This document shows, piece by piece, positions 1-4,404 of a stretch of DNA of 7,714 nucleotides; position 1 is the stretch's first letter, and every line of letters starts with the position of its first letter. Both the position numbers and the translations under genes were made by a program. The DNA is taken from contig CANRLB010000050.1 of the NCBI GenBank assembly GCA_947631365.1, forward strand, positions 1-7,714, read 5' to 3'. This DNA is from an uncultured Bacilli bacterium (GTDB lineage: Bacteria > Bacillota_I > Bacilli_A > RF39 > UBA660). The notes under the pieces were generated by a model that saw only the letters and a list, made by a program, of their open reading frames with translations, had not been told where the DNA came from and made no database searches.

Positions 1-18
1 CTTTACCTTGCCGTGCAT
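1..18 (-). CDS. Start of a cut-off gene, probably cold-shock protein (CspA/CspB family)
   Basis: Only six codons are inside the window, reading MHGKVK. Cold-shock domain proteins commonly begin M-x-GKVKWFN, so the match is suggestive but very short. The start at 18 is preferred because GAGGTG at 30-25 lies six bases upstream, ideal for a ribosome-binding site. The alternative ATG at 22 would give MYARQGK and sits only two bases from that site. A promoter-like element at 47-76 and tandem Spo0A-like boxes at 82-102 lie upstream. If the identity is right, this is a small single-stranded nucleic acid binding protein acting as an RNA chaperone. Confidence 0.4.
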
Positions 19-46
19 ACATCCCACCTCTTTTCTTCATGTCTAT

Positions 47-76
47 ATTATGGCATAACAATATTTAGCAATGCAA
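47..76 (-). promoter_or_regulatory. Putative sigma-A promoter with extended -10 for the edge gene
   Basis: On the minus strand TTGCAT (76-71) is followed after 18 bases by CATAAT (52-47), with TG one base ahead of the -10 hexamer (55-54), an extended -10. Transcription would start near 40, giving a leader of about 20 bases with the ribosome-binding site at 30-25. Confidence 0.5.
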
Positions 77-111
77 CATAATTCGTCCGACATATTTCGA
101 CAGAATGCAAC
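70..111. repeat. Direct repeat AATGCAAC flanking the Spo0A-like boxes
   Basis: The plus strand has AATGCAAC at 70-77 and again at 104-111, 34 bp apart, on either side of the tandem TGTCGAA-like boxes. The inner copy overlaps the predicted -35 of the edge gene. It could be a second operator or chance; the stretch is richer in G and C than its surroundings. Confidence 0.35.
82..102 (-). promoter_or_regulatory. Tandem Spo0A-box-like operator
   Basis: The minus strand reads TGTCGAA at 102-96, three bases, then TGTCGGA at 92-86. TGTCGAA is the known 0A box recognised by the sporulation regulator Spo0A. Two direct copies 10 bp apart (7-bp box plus 3-bp gap) is the arrangement bound by a Spo0A dimer at the B. 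subtilis abrB promoter. A further near match, GGACGAA, overlaps at 88-82. The pair is centred about 54 bases upstream of the predicted start of the edge gene, so activation is plausible. Seen: the sequence match and spacing. Inferred: binding and effect. Confidence 0.55.
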
Positions 112-169
112 CACGGACTTTTTAATAATAACAAATAAATTAATAATTTTAAAGTCCTAAATATAATAT

Positions 170-751
170 TTACATATTTTTTATTAACAAATTAATAAAT
201 AAATTTTCGCTATCTTCAAAATAATAATAATTTATTTTATTTTCATCCAATATTTTTATAATTTTCAAATAGTTTTTACCAAATACATATACTTTATTTT
301 TATTATATAATTTAATAATCTTACTAATTAAAAAATTATTTATTTCATTATTATCATATATATTAATTTGAATATTACCATTTTTATTAATTGAATATAA
401 ATAAAAATAAGAATTATTATAATTAATAAATAATTTATTTTTATCTATATCTAAATAATTAACTTCTTGAATAAAATTTATTTTTTTATAATAAAGTAAT
501 TCAAATACTTCTTTTAAAACTTCTTTATCAATTAAAGAATAACTATTATTAATAATGATACTAATTGTATTATTAAAGATATTTTTATTTATTTGATATT
601 CATCCAAAAATTTACTCATCTTTTTAATAAATTTTTCTTTATCTATAATATGACCATTTTTTAAAGTATTCTTATAAGGTATAATTTTTATTATTTTATG
701 ATGTTTTTTACTATATAAATTTATATAATCATCTAAATATAATATATCCAT
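170..751 (-). CDS. Divergent, shortened actin-like protein (MreB/Mbl-like), nucleotide site lost
   Basis: No confident family assignment is possible by eye, but successive segments follow the MreB order. Residues 2-13 sit where the first phosphate loop (DLGT) would be but read YLDDYI. Residues 31-49 (KNG-I-D-KEKF...) resemble the MreB stretch x-GVI-D-x-E. Residues 64-96 resemble the strand-helix-strand ending in E-x-P. Residues 105-127 resemble phosphate loop 2 (DIGGGTT), here INYNNSY. Residues 153-189 resemble the TGGGALL region, here VFGKNYL. At 193 aa it is far shorter than MreB (about 335), so subdomains are missing, and the glycine-rich loops that hold ATP are gone. Gene order supports the idea: in B. 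subtilis, mbl lies downstream of spoIIQ and spoIIID. AAAGGATGG precedes the ATG. The protein is very rich in Asn, Ile, Lys and Tyr. The ORF is intact and no terminator was recognised downstream. Alternative: an unrelated lineage-specific protein. Confidence 0.5.
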   Translation of the reverse strand: MDILYLDDYINLYSKKHHKIIKIIPYKNTLKNGHIIDKEKFIKKMSKFLDEYQINKNIFNNTISIIINNSYSLIDKEVLKEVFELLYYKKINFIQEVNYLDIDKNKLFINYNNSYFYLYSINKNGNIQINIYDNNEINNFLISKIIKLYNKNKVYVFGKNYLKIIKILDENKINYYYFEDSENLFINLLIKNM

Positions 752-764
752 AATTAACCATCCT

Positions 765-795
765 TTAAAAAATTAATCCTTTTTAAGGATTAATT
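765..795 (-). terminator. Intrinsic terminator overlapping the spoIIQ stop codon
   Basis: AATTAATCCTT (771-781) and AAGGATTAATT (785-795) form a perfect 11-bp stem with a 3-base loop, followed on the minus strand by a run of Ts. The spoIIQ stop codon (790-792) lies in the stem. GC content is low, so termination may be partial, which would let some transcript reach the actin-like gene 38 bases on. Confidence 0.65.
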
Positions 796-1428
796 TATCT
801 TATAATCAGTTATTTTAGTACCAATAAAATCTTCAGGATTTATAAGTTCATTATTATAATATACTTCTAAAAGAAAAGTCTTTTTATTATTCATAATCTC
901 ATTATTTTTAGATATTCCTAAAACTTGTCCATTAGATACTGTACTATCTTTTTCTACACTTATATCATCTATTCCATAGTAATAAGTTCTTAAATTAGAA
1001 GAATGTTCTACTACTACACATTTACCAAAAAATTCATCATCTAAAATTTCTACTACTTTGCCATCAAAGGTAGCTTTAACATCAAATTCTTGATCAGATG
1101 CATATAAAATTCCAGTATTGGGTAAATAAGTATTTTCATAATAAATTAAACTTTCTTGTTGTCTTTTTTCATCATCATCTTTGTGATAGTAATGGACTTC
1201 AATTTGAGCTTTACCAGTATCAATTGGAGAAGAGATTAAATTAGATACCTCTTTATCTTCACCAACAACTGACTCAACATTATTATCTAGAATATCTGAA
1301 CTGTACTGATAATCATTATTTTGTAAATTAATACTTTCTCCTAAAAAAATAACCCCTACAAAAATGGCAATTGCAATTAAACAATATAATGTAGGTAAAA
1401 CATATCCTCTAAGTTTTCTTTTCTTCAA
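790..1428 (-). CDS. spoIIQ: SpoIIQ-like forespore membrane protein with degenerate LytM/M23 domain
   Basis: In spore formers SpoIIQ sits in the forespore membrane and pairs with SpoIIIAH of the mother cell to form the engulfment ratchet and feeding channel. Here a short basic N-terminus is followed by one membrane segment (about residues 11-30), a linker, and a LytM domain (about 100-200). That domain has the family's YASD, G-x-VV, VVVEH and NGQVLG landmarks and ends in LEVYYNNELINPED. The zinc ligands of active M23 peptidases are missing: the HxxxD position reads YASD and the HxH position reads FLL, so it should be a structural partner only, as in B. subtilis. The start is TTG at 1428, with GGTGA about six bases upstream; no in-frame ATG lies nearby. 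It follows spoIID by 51 bases and has its own forespore-type promoter. Length of 212 aa is a little below B. subtilis SpoIIQ. Confidence 0.85.
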   Translation of the reverse strand: MKKRKLRGYVLPTLYCLIAIAIFVGVIFLGESINLQNNDYQYSSDILDNNVESVVGEDKEVSNLISSPIDTGKAQIEVHYYHKDDDEKRQQESLIYYENTYLPNTGILYASDQEFDVKATFDGKVVEILDDEFFGKCVVVEHSSNLRTYYYGIDDISVEKDSTVSNGQVLGISKNNEIMNNKKTFLLEVYYNNELINPEDFIGTKITDYKIN

Positions 1429-1436
1429 AAATCTTC

Positions 1437-1461
1437 ACCGTCCTACTAAAAGTATGAACGG
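1437..1461 (-). promoter_or_regulatory. Hairpin overlapping the spoIIQ promoter and ribosome-binding site
   Basis: In minus-strand RNA, ACCGT (near 1461-1457) pairs with ACGGT (near 1441-1437), and inner TACT pairs with AGTA around a short loop. The 3' arm includes part of the Shine-Dalgarno stretch GGACGGTGA. RNA read through from spoIID would contain the whole hairpin, whereas RNA from the predicted forespore promoter would lack the 5' arm. Confidence 0.4.
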
Positions 1462-1479
1462 TTTTTTTCATCTTTATAC
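1450..1479 (-). promoter_or_regulatory. Putative sigma-F/sigma-G (forespore) promoter of spoIIQ
   Basis: GTATA (1479-1475), 15 bases, then GTTCATACTT (1459-1450) fits the sigma-F pattern GYATA-N15-GGnrAnAnTw with two mismatches in the -10. It also fits sigma-G as GTATA-N18-CATACTT. In B. subtilis spoIIQ is transcribed by sigma-F and also sigma-G. Transcription would begin near 1443, leaving a leader of about 15 bases containing the ribosome-binding site. Confidence 0.55.
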
Positions 1480-2385
1480 TTAAATTGAATTTAATTTTAC
1501 ATTTTTATAATAATACGTTAATATTTCTTGATAATTTTTTCCCTCATTTGCCATCCCATTGGCCCCATATTGACTTAATCCAACCCCATGTCCATACCCT
1601 TTAGTTGTAATATTTATTAAATTATCTATCTTTATTTCAAAATCAGTGGACCTTAATCCTAGTAGTTTACGTACTTCTGTACCTTTAAAAACTTTATCAT
1701 TTATAGTTATTTCATTTATTCTATTTGATGAACTTCTTTTAATATTTTTAATTTCTATTTTAGCACATTCAATATTTAATTTTTGGCAAAAATCATTTTT
1801 AGTAAAAGTTTTTGTTACTGAAAAATTTTTTAAAGATTCATTATCATAACTGGATTTAACACTTTTTAAATAATCTAGATCTTCTTTAAACACTAATTCG
1901 GCATCTTCAGTATAACCATTACTCATAGCAAAATAAAAAGCTTCAATAACTTCTCCATTATATGTTAATACTTCTCCTTTAGTGCTATCAACTGCTTTTT
2001 TTACTTTGTCATAATATTTATTAAAATCATTACCCCATTTATTTTTCATTTCATCAATTGTAATATAACTTTGATTAGAAACATCTGTTACTACATCATA
2101 TTCTCCTCTCGAATTATTAATTTTATATATAGCATAACTCCTTGCTGCAACCGCTTGAGCTTTTAGGGCTTCCAGATTAAATGAAGCTGGCATTTCTGAA
2201 GCAACAACTCCAACTATATAATCTTCTAATTCTAATTCACTAATTTTATTATTAACACTATCTTTTACAACTATATTTTTTTTATTAGCGTCCATCATAA
2301 AAAAAGTAGTATGGTATTTACTACTTACAAACATTAATACTCCACTTAATACCAAAGTAATTAATAAAAGTATTTTGTTTCTCAT
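1480..2385 (-). CDS. spoIID: SpoIID, stage II sporulation peptidoglycan lytic transglycosylase
   Basis: SpoIID is a mother-cell membrane enzyme that cleaves glycan strands and works with SpoIIM and SpoIIP to drive engulfment. The protein has one N-terminal membrane segment (about 4-22) and the SpoIID/LytB domain from about 48. VASEMP at 61-66 holds the conserved Glu (E64) that matches the catalytic acid of the B. subtilis enzyme, followed by LKAQAVAARSYA. The middle motif YFAMSNGYTE (151-160) corresponds to the usual SGG-x-TE stretch, with Asn-Gly in place of Gly-Gly. The C-terminal signature GYGHGVGLSQYGANGMA (263-279) is intact. Length of 301 aa is slightly below the B. subtilis protein. 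AAAGGAG precedes the ATG by five bases. It starts ten bases after the DUF1146 gene, so it is co-transcribed with it; I found no clear sigma-E promoter in the gap. Confidence 0.95.
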   Translation of the reverse strand: MRNKILLLITLVLSGVLMFVSSKYHTTFFMMDANKKNIVVKDSVNNKISELELEDYIVGVVASEMPASFNLEALKAQAVAARSYAIYKINNSRGEYDVVTDVSNQSYITIDEMKNKWGNDFNKYYDKVKKAVDSTKGEVLTYNGEVIEAFYFAMSNGYTEDAELVFKEDLDYLKSVKSSYDNESLKNFSVTKTFTKNDFCQKLNIECAKIEIKNIKRSSSNRINEITINDKVFKGTEVRKLLGLRSTDFEIKIDNLINITTKGYGHGVGLSQYGANGMANEGKNYQEILTYYYKNVKLNSI

Positions 2386-2395
2386 TTATTCTCCT

Positions 2396-2581
2396 TTATA
2401 GATTTAAAAAATCCCATATAAAGTTTGTTAACAGATAAGAAAGGGCAAAACTTAAAATCATGATTAAAAGTCTTGCTTCTAGAATCTTATTTCTTTTCAT
2501 AAATTTTTCAAAATTTATTCCTGAAAGAGCAAAGATACTAGCAAATAAGCATATGGCATATAAATAAACTTTATAATTCAT
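2396..2581 (-). CDS. ywzB: DUF1146 (YwzB-like) small membrane protein
   Basis: A 61-aa protein with two predicted membrane helices (about 4-21 and 37-57) joined by the conserved loop GINFEKFMKRNK, typical of the DUF1146/YwzB family, whose function is unknown. In B. subtilis ywzB sits just ahead of ywmB-murAA-spoIID. The start at 2581 is chosen over in-frame ATGs at 2599 and 2593 because GGAG lies six bases upstream of it and nothing comparable precedes the others. The first 11 bases overlap the end of rpiB, so translation of the two is probably coupled. spoIID follows after ten bases. Confidence 0.85.
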   Translation of the reverse strand: MNYKVYLYAICLFASIFALSGINFEKFMKRNKILEARLLIMILSFALSYLLTNFIWDFLNL

Positions 2582-3026
2582 TATATTCTCCATTTTCATA
2601 TTTTATGATATCTTTAATTCTATTAATTCTTCTTTCTAAATCTGGCGATGGACTATTTAAAAAAGTATCTACTATTTCTTCAATATTTTTTAAATCTAAA
2701 TTTGCTCCAATAGCTAAAACATTACAATCATTATGACTTCGTCCTTCAAAAGCATCTTCTTTTGATAAGGCTCTTACACATCTAATACCTTTTACTTTAT
2801 TCGCCGCAATAGACATCCCTATACCATTACCACAAATAAGTATACCCTTGCTATCTTTATCATTAGCTACTAACTCTCCTAATTTAAAAGCAAAAGTTTC
2901 GTAATCATCAACTTTTTTATTTTCTAGTCCTATTTCTAAAACATTAATATTTTTATCATTTAAATAATTTATTAAATAACTTTTTACATCTATACCTTTA
3001 TAATCACAAGCTATATATACTTTCAT
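2571..3026 (-). CDS. rpiB: Ribose-5-phosphate isomerase B (RpiB/LacAB family), variant active site
   Basis: RpiB interconverts ribose 5-phosphate and ribulose 5-phosphate in the cytoplasmic pentose phosphate pathway. The 151-aa length and motifs fit: CDYKGIDVK (7-15), GILICGNGIGMSIAANK (61-77) with the catalytic Cys at C65, SHNDCNVLAIGAN (97-109) with H98 equivalent to the ring-opening His, and an Arg cluster at 132-136 for phosphate. Two usually conserved positions differ: the His of the D-H-x-G start is Tyr9, and the Thr after CG is Asn67. It may still be RpiB or a relative acting on another sugar phosphate such as the LacAB type. AGGAGG precedes the ATG. B. subtilis rpiB (ywlF) is also near spoIIR and mntP. 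It heads the rpiB-ywzB-spoIID unit. Confidence 0.88.
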   Translation of the reverse strand: MKVYIACDYKGIDVKSYLINYLNDKNINVLEIGLENKKVDDYETFAFKLGELVANDKDSKGILICGNGIGMSIAANKVKGIRCVRALSKEDAFEGRSHNDCNVLAIGANLDLKNIEEIVDTFLNSPSPDLERRINRIKDIIKYENGEYNEL

Positions 3027-3043
3027 ATAATCCTCCTACTTAA

Positions 3044-3072
3044 ATTATAAAAAAGAATTAATATTAATACAA
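3044..3072 (-). promoter_or_regulatory. Sigma-A promoter of the rpiB-ywzB-spoIID unit
   Basis: TTGTAT (3072-3067), a 17-base spacer and a perfect TATAAT (3049-3044) lie just ahead of rpiB. Transcription would start near 3037, leaving a short leader with AGGAGG. The -35 directly follows the rpmE terminator, which supports the unit boundary. Confidence 0.65.
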
Positions 3073-3105
3073 GAAAAAAAGAAGAATCATTAATTTTCTT
3101 CTTTT
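3071..3105 (-). terminator. Intrinsic terminator of rpmE
   Basis: AAAAGAAGAA (3105-3096) and TTCTTCTTTT (3086-3077) form a 10-bp stem with a 9-base loop, followed by more Ts on the minus strand. The stem begins inside the last codons of rpmE. It is weak in GC but well placed between rpmE and the rpiB promoter. Confidence 0.55.
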
Positions 3106-3302
3106 GCAAAACCATATTTTTTATTGAATTTTTCAATATTTCCAGTTTTCTTTGTTTTTCCTTGAGCACCAGTATAATATGGATGACATTCACTACAAAC
3201 TTCAACATGAATTTCTTCCTTAACTGATTTTGTTTTAAATGATGCTCCACAAGCACATTTAACAACAGCGTCTTTTACATCTGGATGAATATTAGCTTTC
3301 AT
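3090..3302 (-). CDS. rpmE: Ribosomal protein L31 (bL31), zinc-binding type
   Basis: This 70-aa component of the large ribosomal subunit, located in the central protuberance bridging to the small subunit, is recognised by MKANIHPDVKDAVVKCACGA at its start and by HPYYTG (40-45). The four cysteines C16, C18, C36 and C39 form the zinc site (CxC plus CxxC) that distinguishes the zinc-containing paralogue RpmE from the zinc-free YtiA type. The lysine-rich C-terminus is normal. AAGGAG lies just ahead of the ATG. It has its own promoter and terminator, so it is a single-gene unit. In B. subtilis rpmE lies upstream of spoIIR, so its position here differs. Confidence 0.97.
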   Translation of the reverse strand: MKANIHPDVKDAVVKCACGASFKTKSVKEEIHVEVCSECHPYYTGAQGKTKKTGNIEKFNKKYGFAKEEN

Positions 3303-3319
3303 AATTCTCTCCTTCCGCC

Positions 3320-3336
3320 ATACTAAATATTAGTAT
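3320..3336 (-). promoter_or_regulatory. Leader hairpin of rpmE
   Basis: ATACTAA and TTAGTAT form a perfect 7-bp stem with a 3-base loop in the untranslated leader, a few bases upstream of the ribosome-binding site. A role in L31 autoregulation is possible but unproven. Confidence 0.35.
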
Positions 3337-3359
3337 AGAAACTTTTTCCGTTCTTAAGT

Positions 3360-3387
3360 ATTATAACATAATTTAAAAATACTTCAA
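3360..3387 (-). promoter_or_regulatory. Sigma-A promoter of rpmE with extended -10
   Basis: TTGAAG (3387-3382), a 16-base spacer and TATAAT (3365-3360), preceded by TGT (an extended -10). Transcription would start near 3353, giving a leader of about 50 bases. Confidence 0.7.
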
Positions 3388-3390
3388 GAC

Positions 3391-3413
3391 AAAAAAGTGA
3401 AATTATACTTTTT
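3391..3413 (-). terminator. Weak terminator-like hairpin after the 70-aa membrane protein gene
   Basis: AAAAAGT (3413-3407) pairs with ACTTTTT (3398-3392) around an 8-base loop and runs into Ts. Only one G-C pair is present, so strength is doubtful, but it sits between a stop codon and the rpmE promoter. Confidence 0.35.
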
Positions 3414-3418
3414 AAACT

Positions 3419-3631
3419 TTATGATAATTTTCTTGATCTATTATATCCTCTTTTTACTTTATATTTATTATTATCAAAATCTAATCCTTCATCACTTATT
3501 TCTAAGTTATCACTTTCATAAGGATCTGGAATTAAAAATTCATTGTTTCTAATATTGTTTAAATATTTAACTCCTCCTATTAAAGAAATTGTTAATATTA
3601 AAGCCACTAATCTTTTTTCTTTATTTTGCAT
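3419..3631 (-). CDS. Small single-pass membrane protein, unknown function
   Basis: I do not recognise this 70-aa protein. It has a charged N-terminus (MQNKEKR), one membrane or signal-anchor segment (about residues 8-24, ending LIGGVKYL), an acidic middle (PDPYESDNLEISDEGLDFD) and a basic tail (KYKVKRGYNRSRKLS). The start at 3631 is chosen over the in-frame ATG at 3643 because GGAGG, the best ribosome-binding site, overlaps that upstream ATG and is spaced correctly for 3631. It follows the SGNH-fold gene by about 50 bases but has its own promoter. A cell-surface or membrane location is likely; the role is unknown. Confidence 0.65.
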   Translation of the reverse strand: MQNKEKRLVALILTISLIGGVKYLNNIRNNEFLIPDPYESDNLEISDEGLDFDNNKYKVKRGYNRSRKLS

Positions 3632-3652
3632 TTTAACCTCCATGTAAAAATT

Positions 3653-3680
3653 ATTATAACATTTTTTTAAAACAAAACAA
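3653..3680 (-). promoter_or_regulatory. Sigma-A promoter of the 70-aa membrane protein gene
   Basis: TTGTTT (3680-3675), 16 bases, TATAAT (3658-3653), again preceded by TGT as in the rpmE promoter (extended -10). The start point would be near 3646, leaving only a few bases before GGAGG. Confidence 0.6.
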
Positions 3681-3682
3681 TA

Positions 3683-4366
3683 TTAAATTGAATTTATTAT
3701 CATATCTTTTATTATTTCATGAGCTTCATAATTAAAATAAAAACTTTTATTATCTAAATAATAATTTTTATTTAAAGCTAAATCACTTATATCTAAAAAT
3801 ATAACATTATATCTTAAAGCAATATTACTAATTTCCGAATTAAGGATAATAACATTACTTTTATTTAAATATTTATTTTCATATAAACCAATAATAATTA
3901 TTTTACCATCAGTTATATCTTTTAACATATAGATAAAATCATCATATTCACAAATAAAATCATTAATTACTTCTTTAGTTAAATCATTAGTCATACTCAT
4001 TTTAGATAATTCTTCTTCTCCAAAAGAAACCGTAATAATATTAGCTTTATGAATTAATTGATTAATATTTAATTTATTTTTTTTATTTAATTTATTATCT
4101 TTTAAATCATTAATAATATCATTTAATTTATAATTTTTATAAGCATAACTATTATTATATTTTTTTAATAGTTTTTTACTTTCAAAATATTCTTTTAAAT
4201 AATCATTATAACTAATACCATCAACATTATATGATGTTTCACCACTAGCTACTCCATCACCTAATGCAACTATATTAATTTTATTATCTCTATTAAAAAA
4301 ATAAATAAAATAAGCAATAAGAACACTAATTGAAATTATTAATATTAATTGATATTTTCTTCGCAT
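3683..4366 (-). CDS. Membrane-anchored SGNH/GDSL-fold protein lacking catalytic residues
   Basis: SGNH hydrolases are esterases or lipases with blocks I, III and V. This 227-aa protein has a basic start, one membrane anchor (about 7-24), and an extracytoplasmic domain laid out like the family. Block I is NIVALGDGVASGE (31-43), where GDS has become GDG, so the nucleophile Ser is missing. Block III is ITVSFGEEEL (111-120), where G-x-ND has become GEEE. Block V, around 205-219, has Tyr210 where the DxxHP His would fall (my alignment by eye). Three of the four S-G-N-H residues therefore appear replaced, implying a pseudoenzyme that binds a surface ligand or partner, or one using different residues. 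AGGTGG precedes the ATG at 4366. It lies downstream of the murA terminator, so it depends on read-through or a promoter within murA. Its position next to murA suggests, but does not show, a cell-wall role. Confidence 0.7.
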   Translation of the reverse strand: MRRKYQLILIISISVLIAYFIYFFNRDNKINIVALGDGVASGETSYNVDGISYNDYLKEYFESKKLLKKYNNSYAYKNYKLNDIINDLKDNKLNKKNKLNINQLIHKANIITVSFGEEELSKMSMTNDLTKEVINDFICEYDDFIYMLKDITDGKIIIIGLYENKYLNKSNVIILNSEISNIALRYNVIFLDISDLALNKNYYLDNKSFYFNYEAHEIIKDMIINSI

Positions 4367-4376
4367 TTAACCACCT

Positions 4377-4404
4377 AAAAAAATAATGTAGATTACTACA
4401 TTAT
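4377..4404 (-). terminator. Intrinsic terminator of murA, containing its stop codon
   Basis: ATAATGTAG (4404-4396) and CTACATTAT (4391-4383) make a perfect 9-bp stem with a 4-base loop, followed by seven Ts on the minus strand. The murA stop codon (4403-4401) lies in the first arm. Confidence 0.8.

Noticed and set aside
1435..1468. Hairpin plus T-run on the plus strand, like an intrinsic terminator
   Set aside because: No plus-strand gene or promoter feeds it; the sequence is better explained by the spoIIQ promoter and leader hairpin on the minus strand.
1646..1849. Plus-strand open frame of 67 codons
   Set aside because: It lies wholly antisense inside spoIID, has no ribosome-binding site and no neighbours on that strand; AT-rich antisense frames of this length are expected.
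2386..2420. Possible sigma-E promoter ahead of spoIID (ATAT-N14-CTATAAAG)
   Set aside because: Poor consensus match, and transcription would begin at the start codon, downstream of the good Shine-Dalgarno site.
3023..3265. Minus-strand open frame of 80 codons overlapping rpmE
   Set aside because: It is a shifted frame of the clearly identified L31 gene, runs into the rpmE terminator and rpiB promoter, and lacks a start signal.
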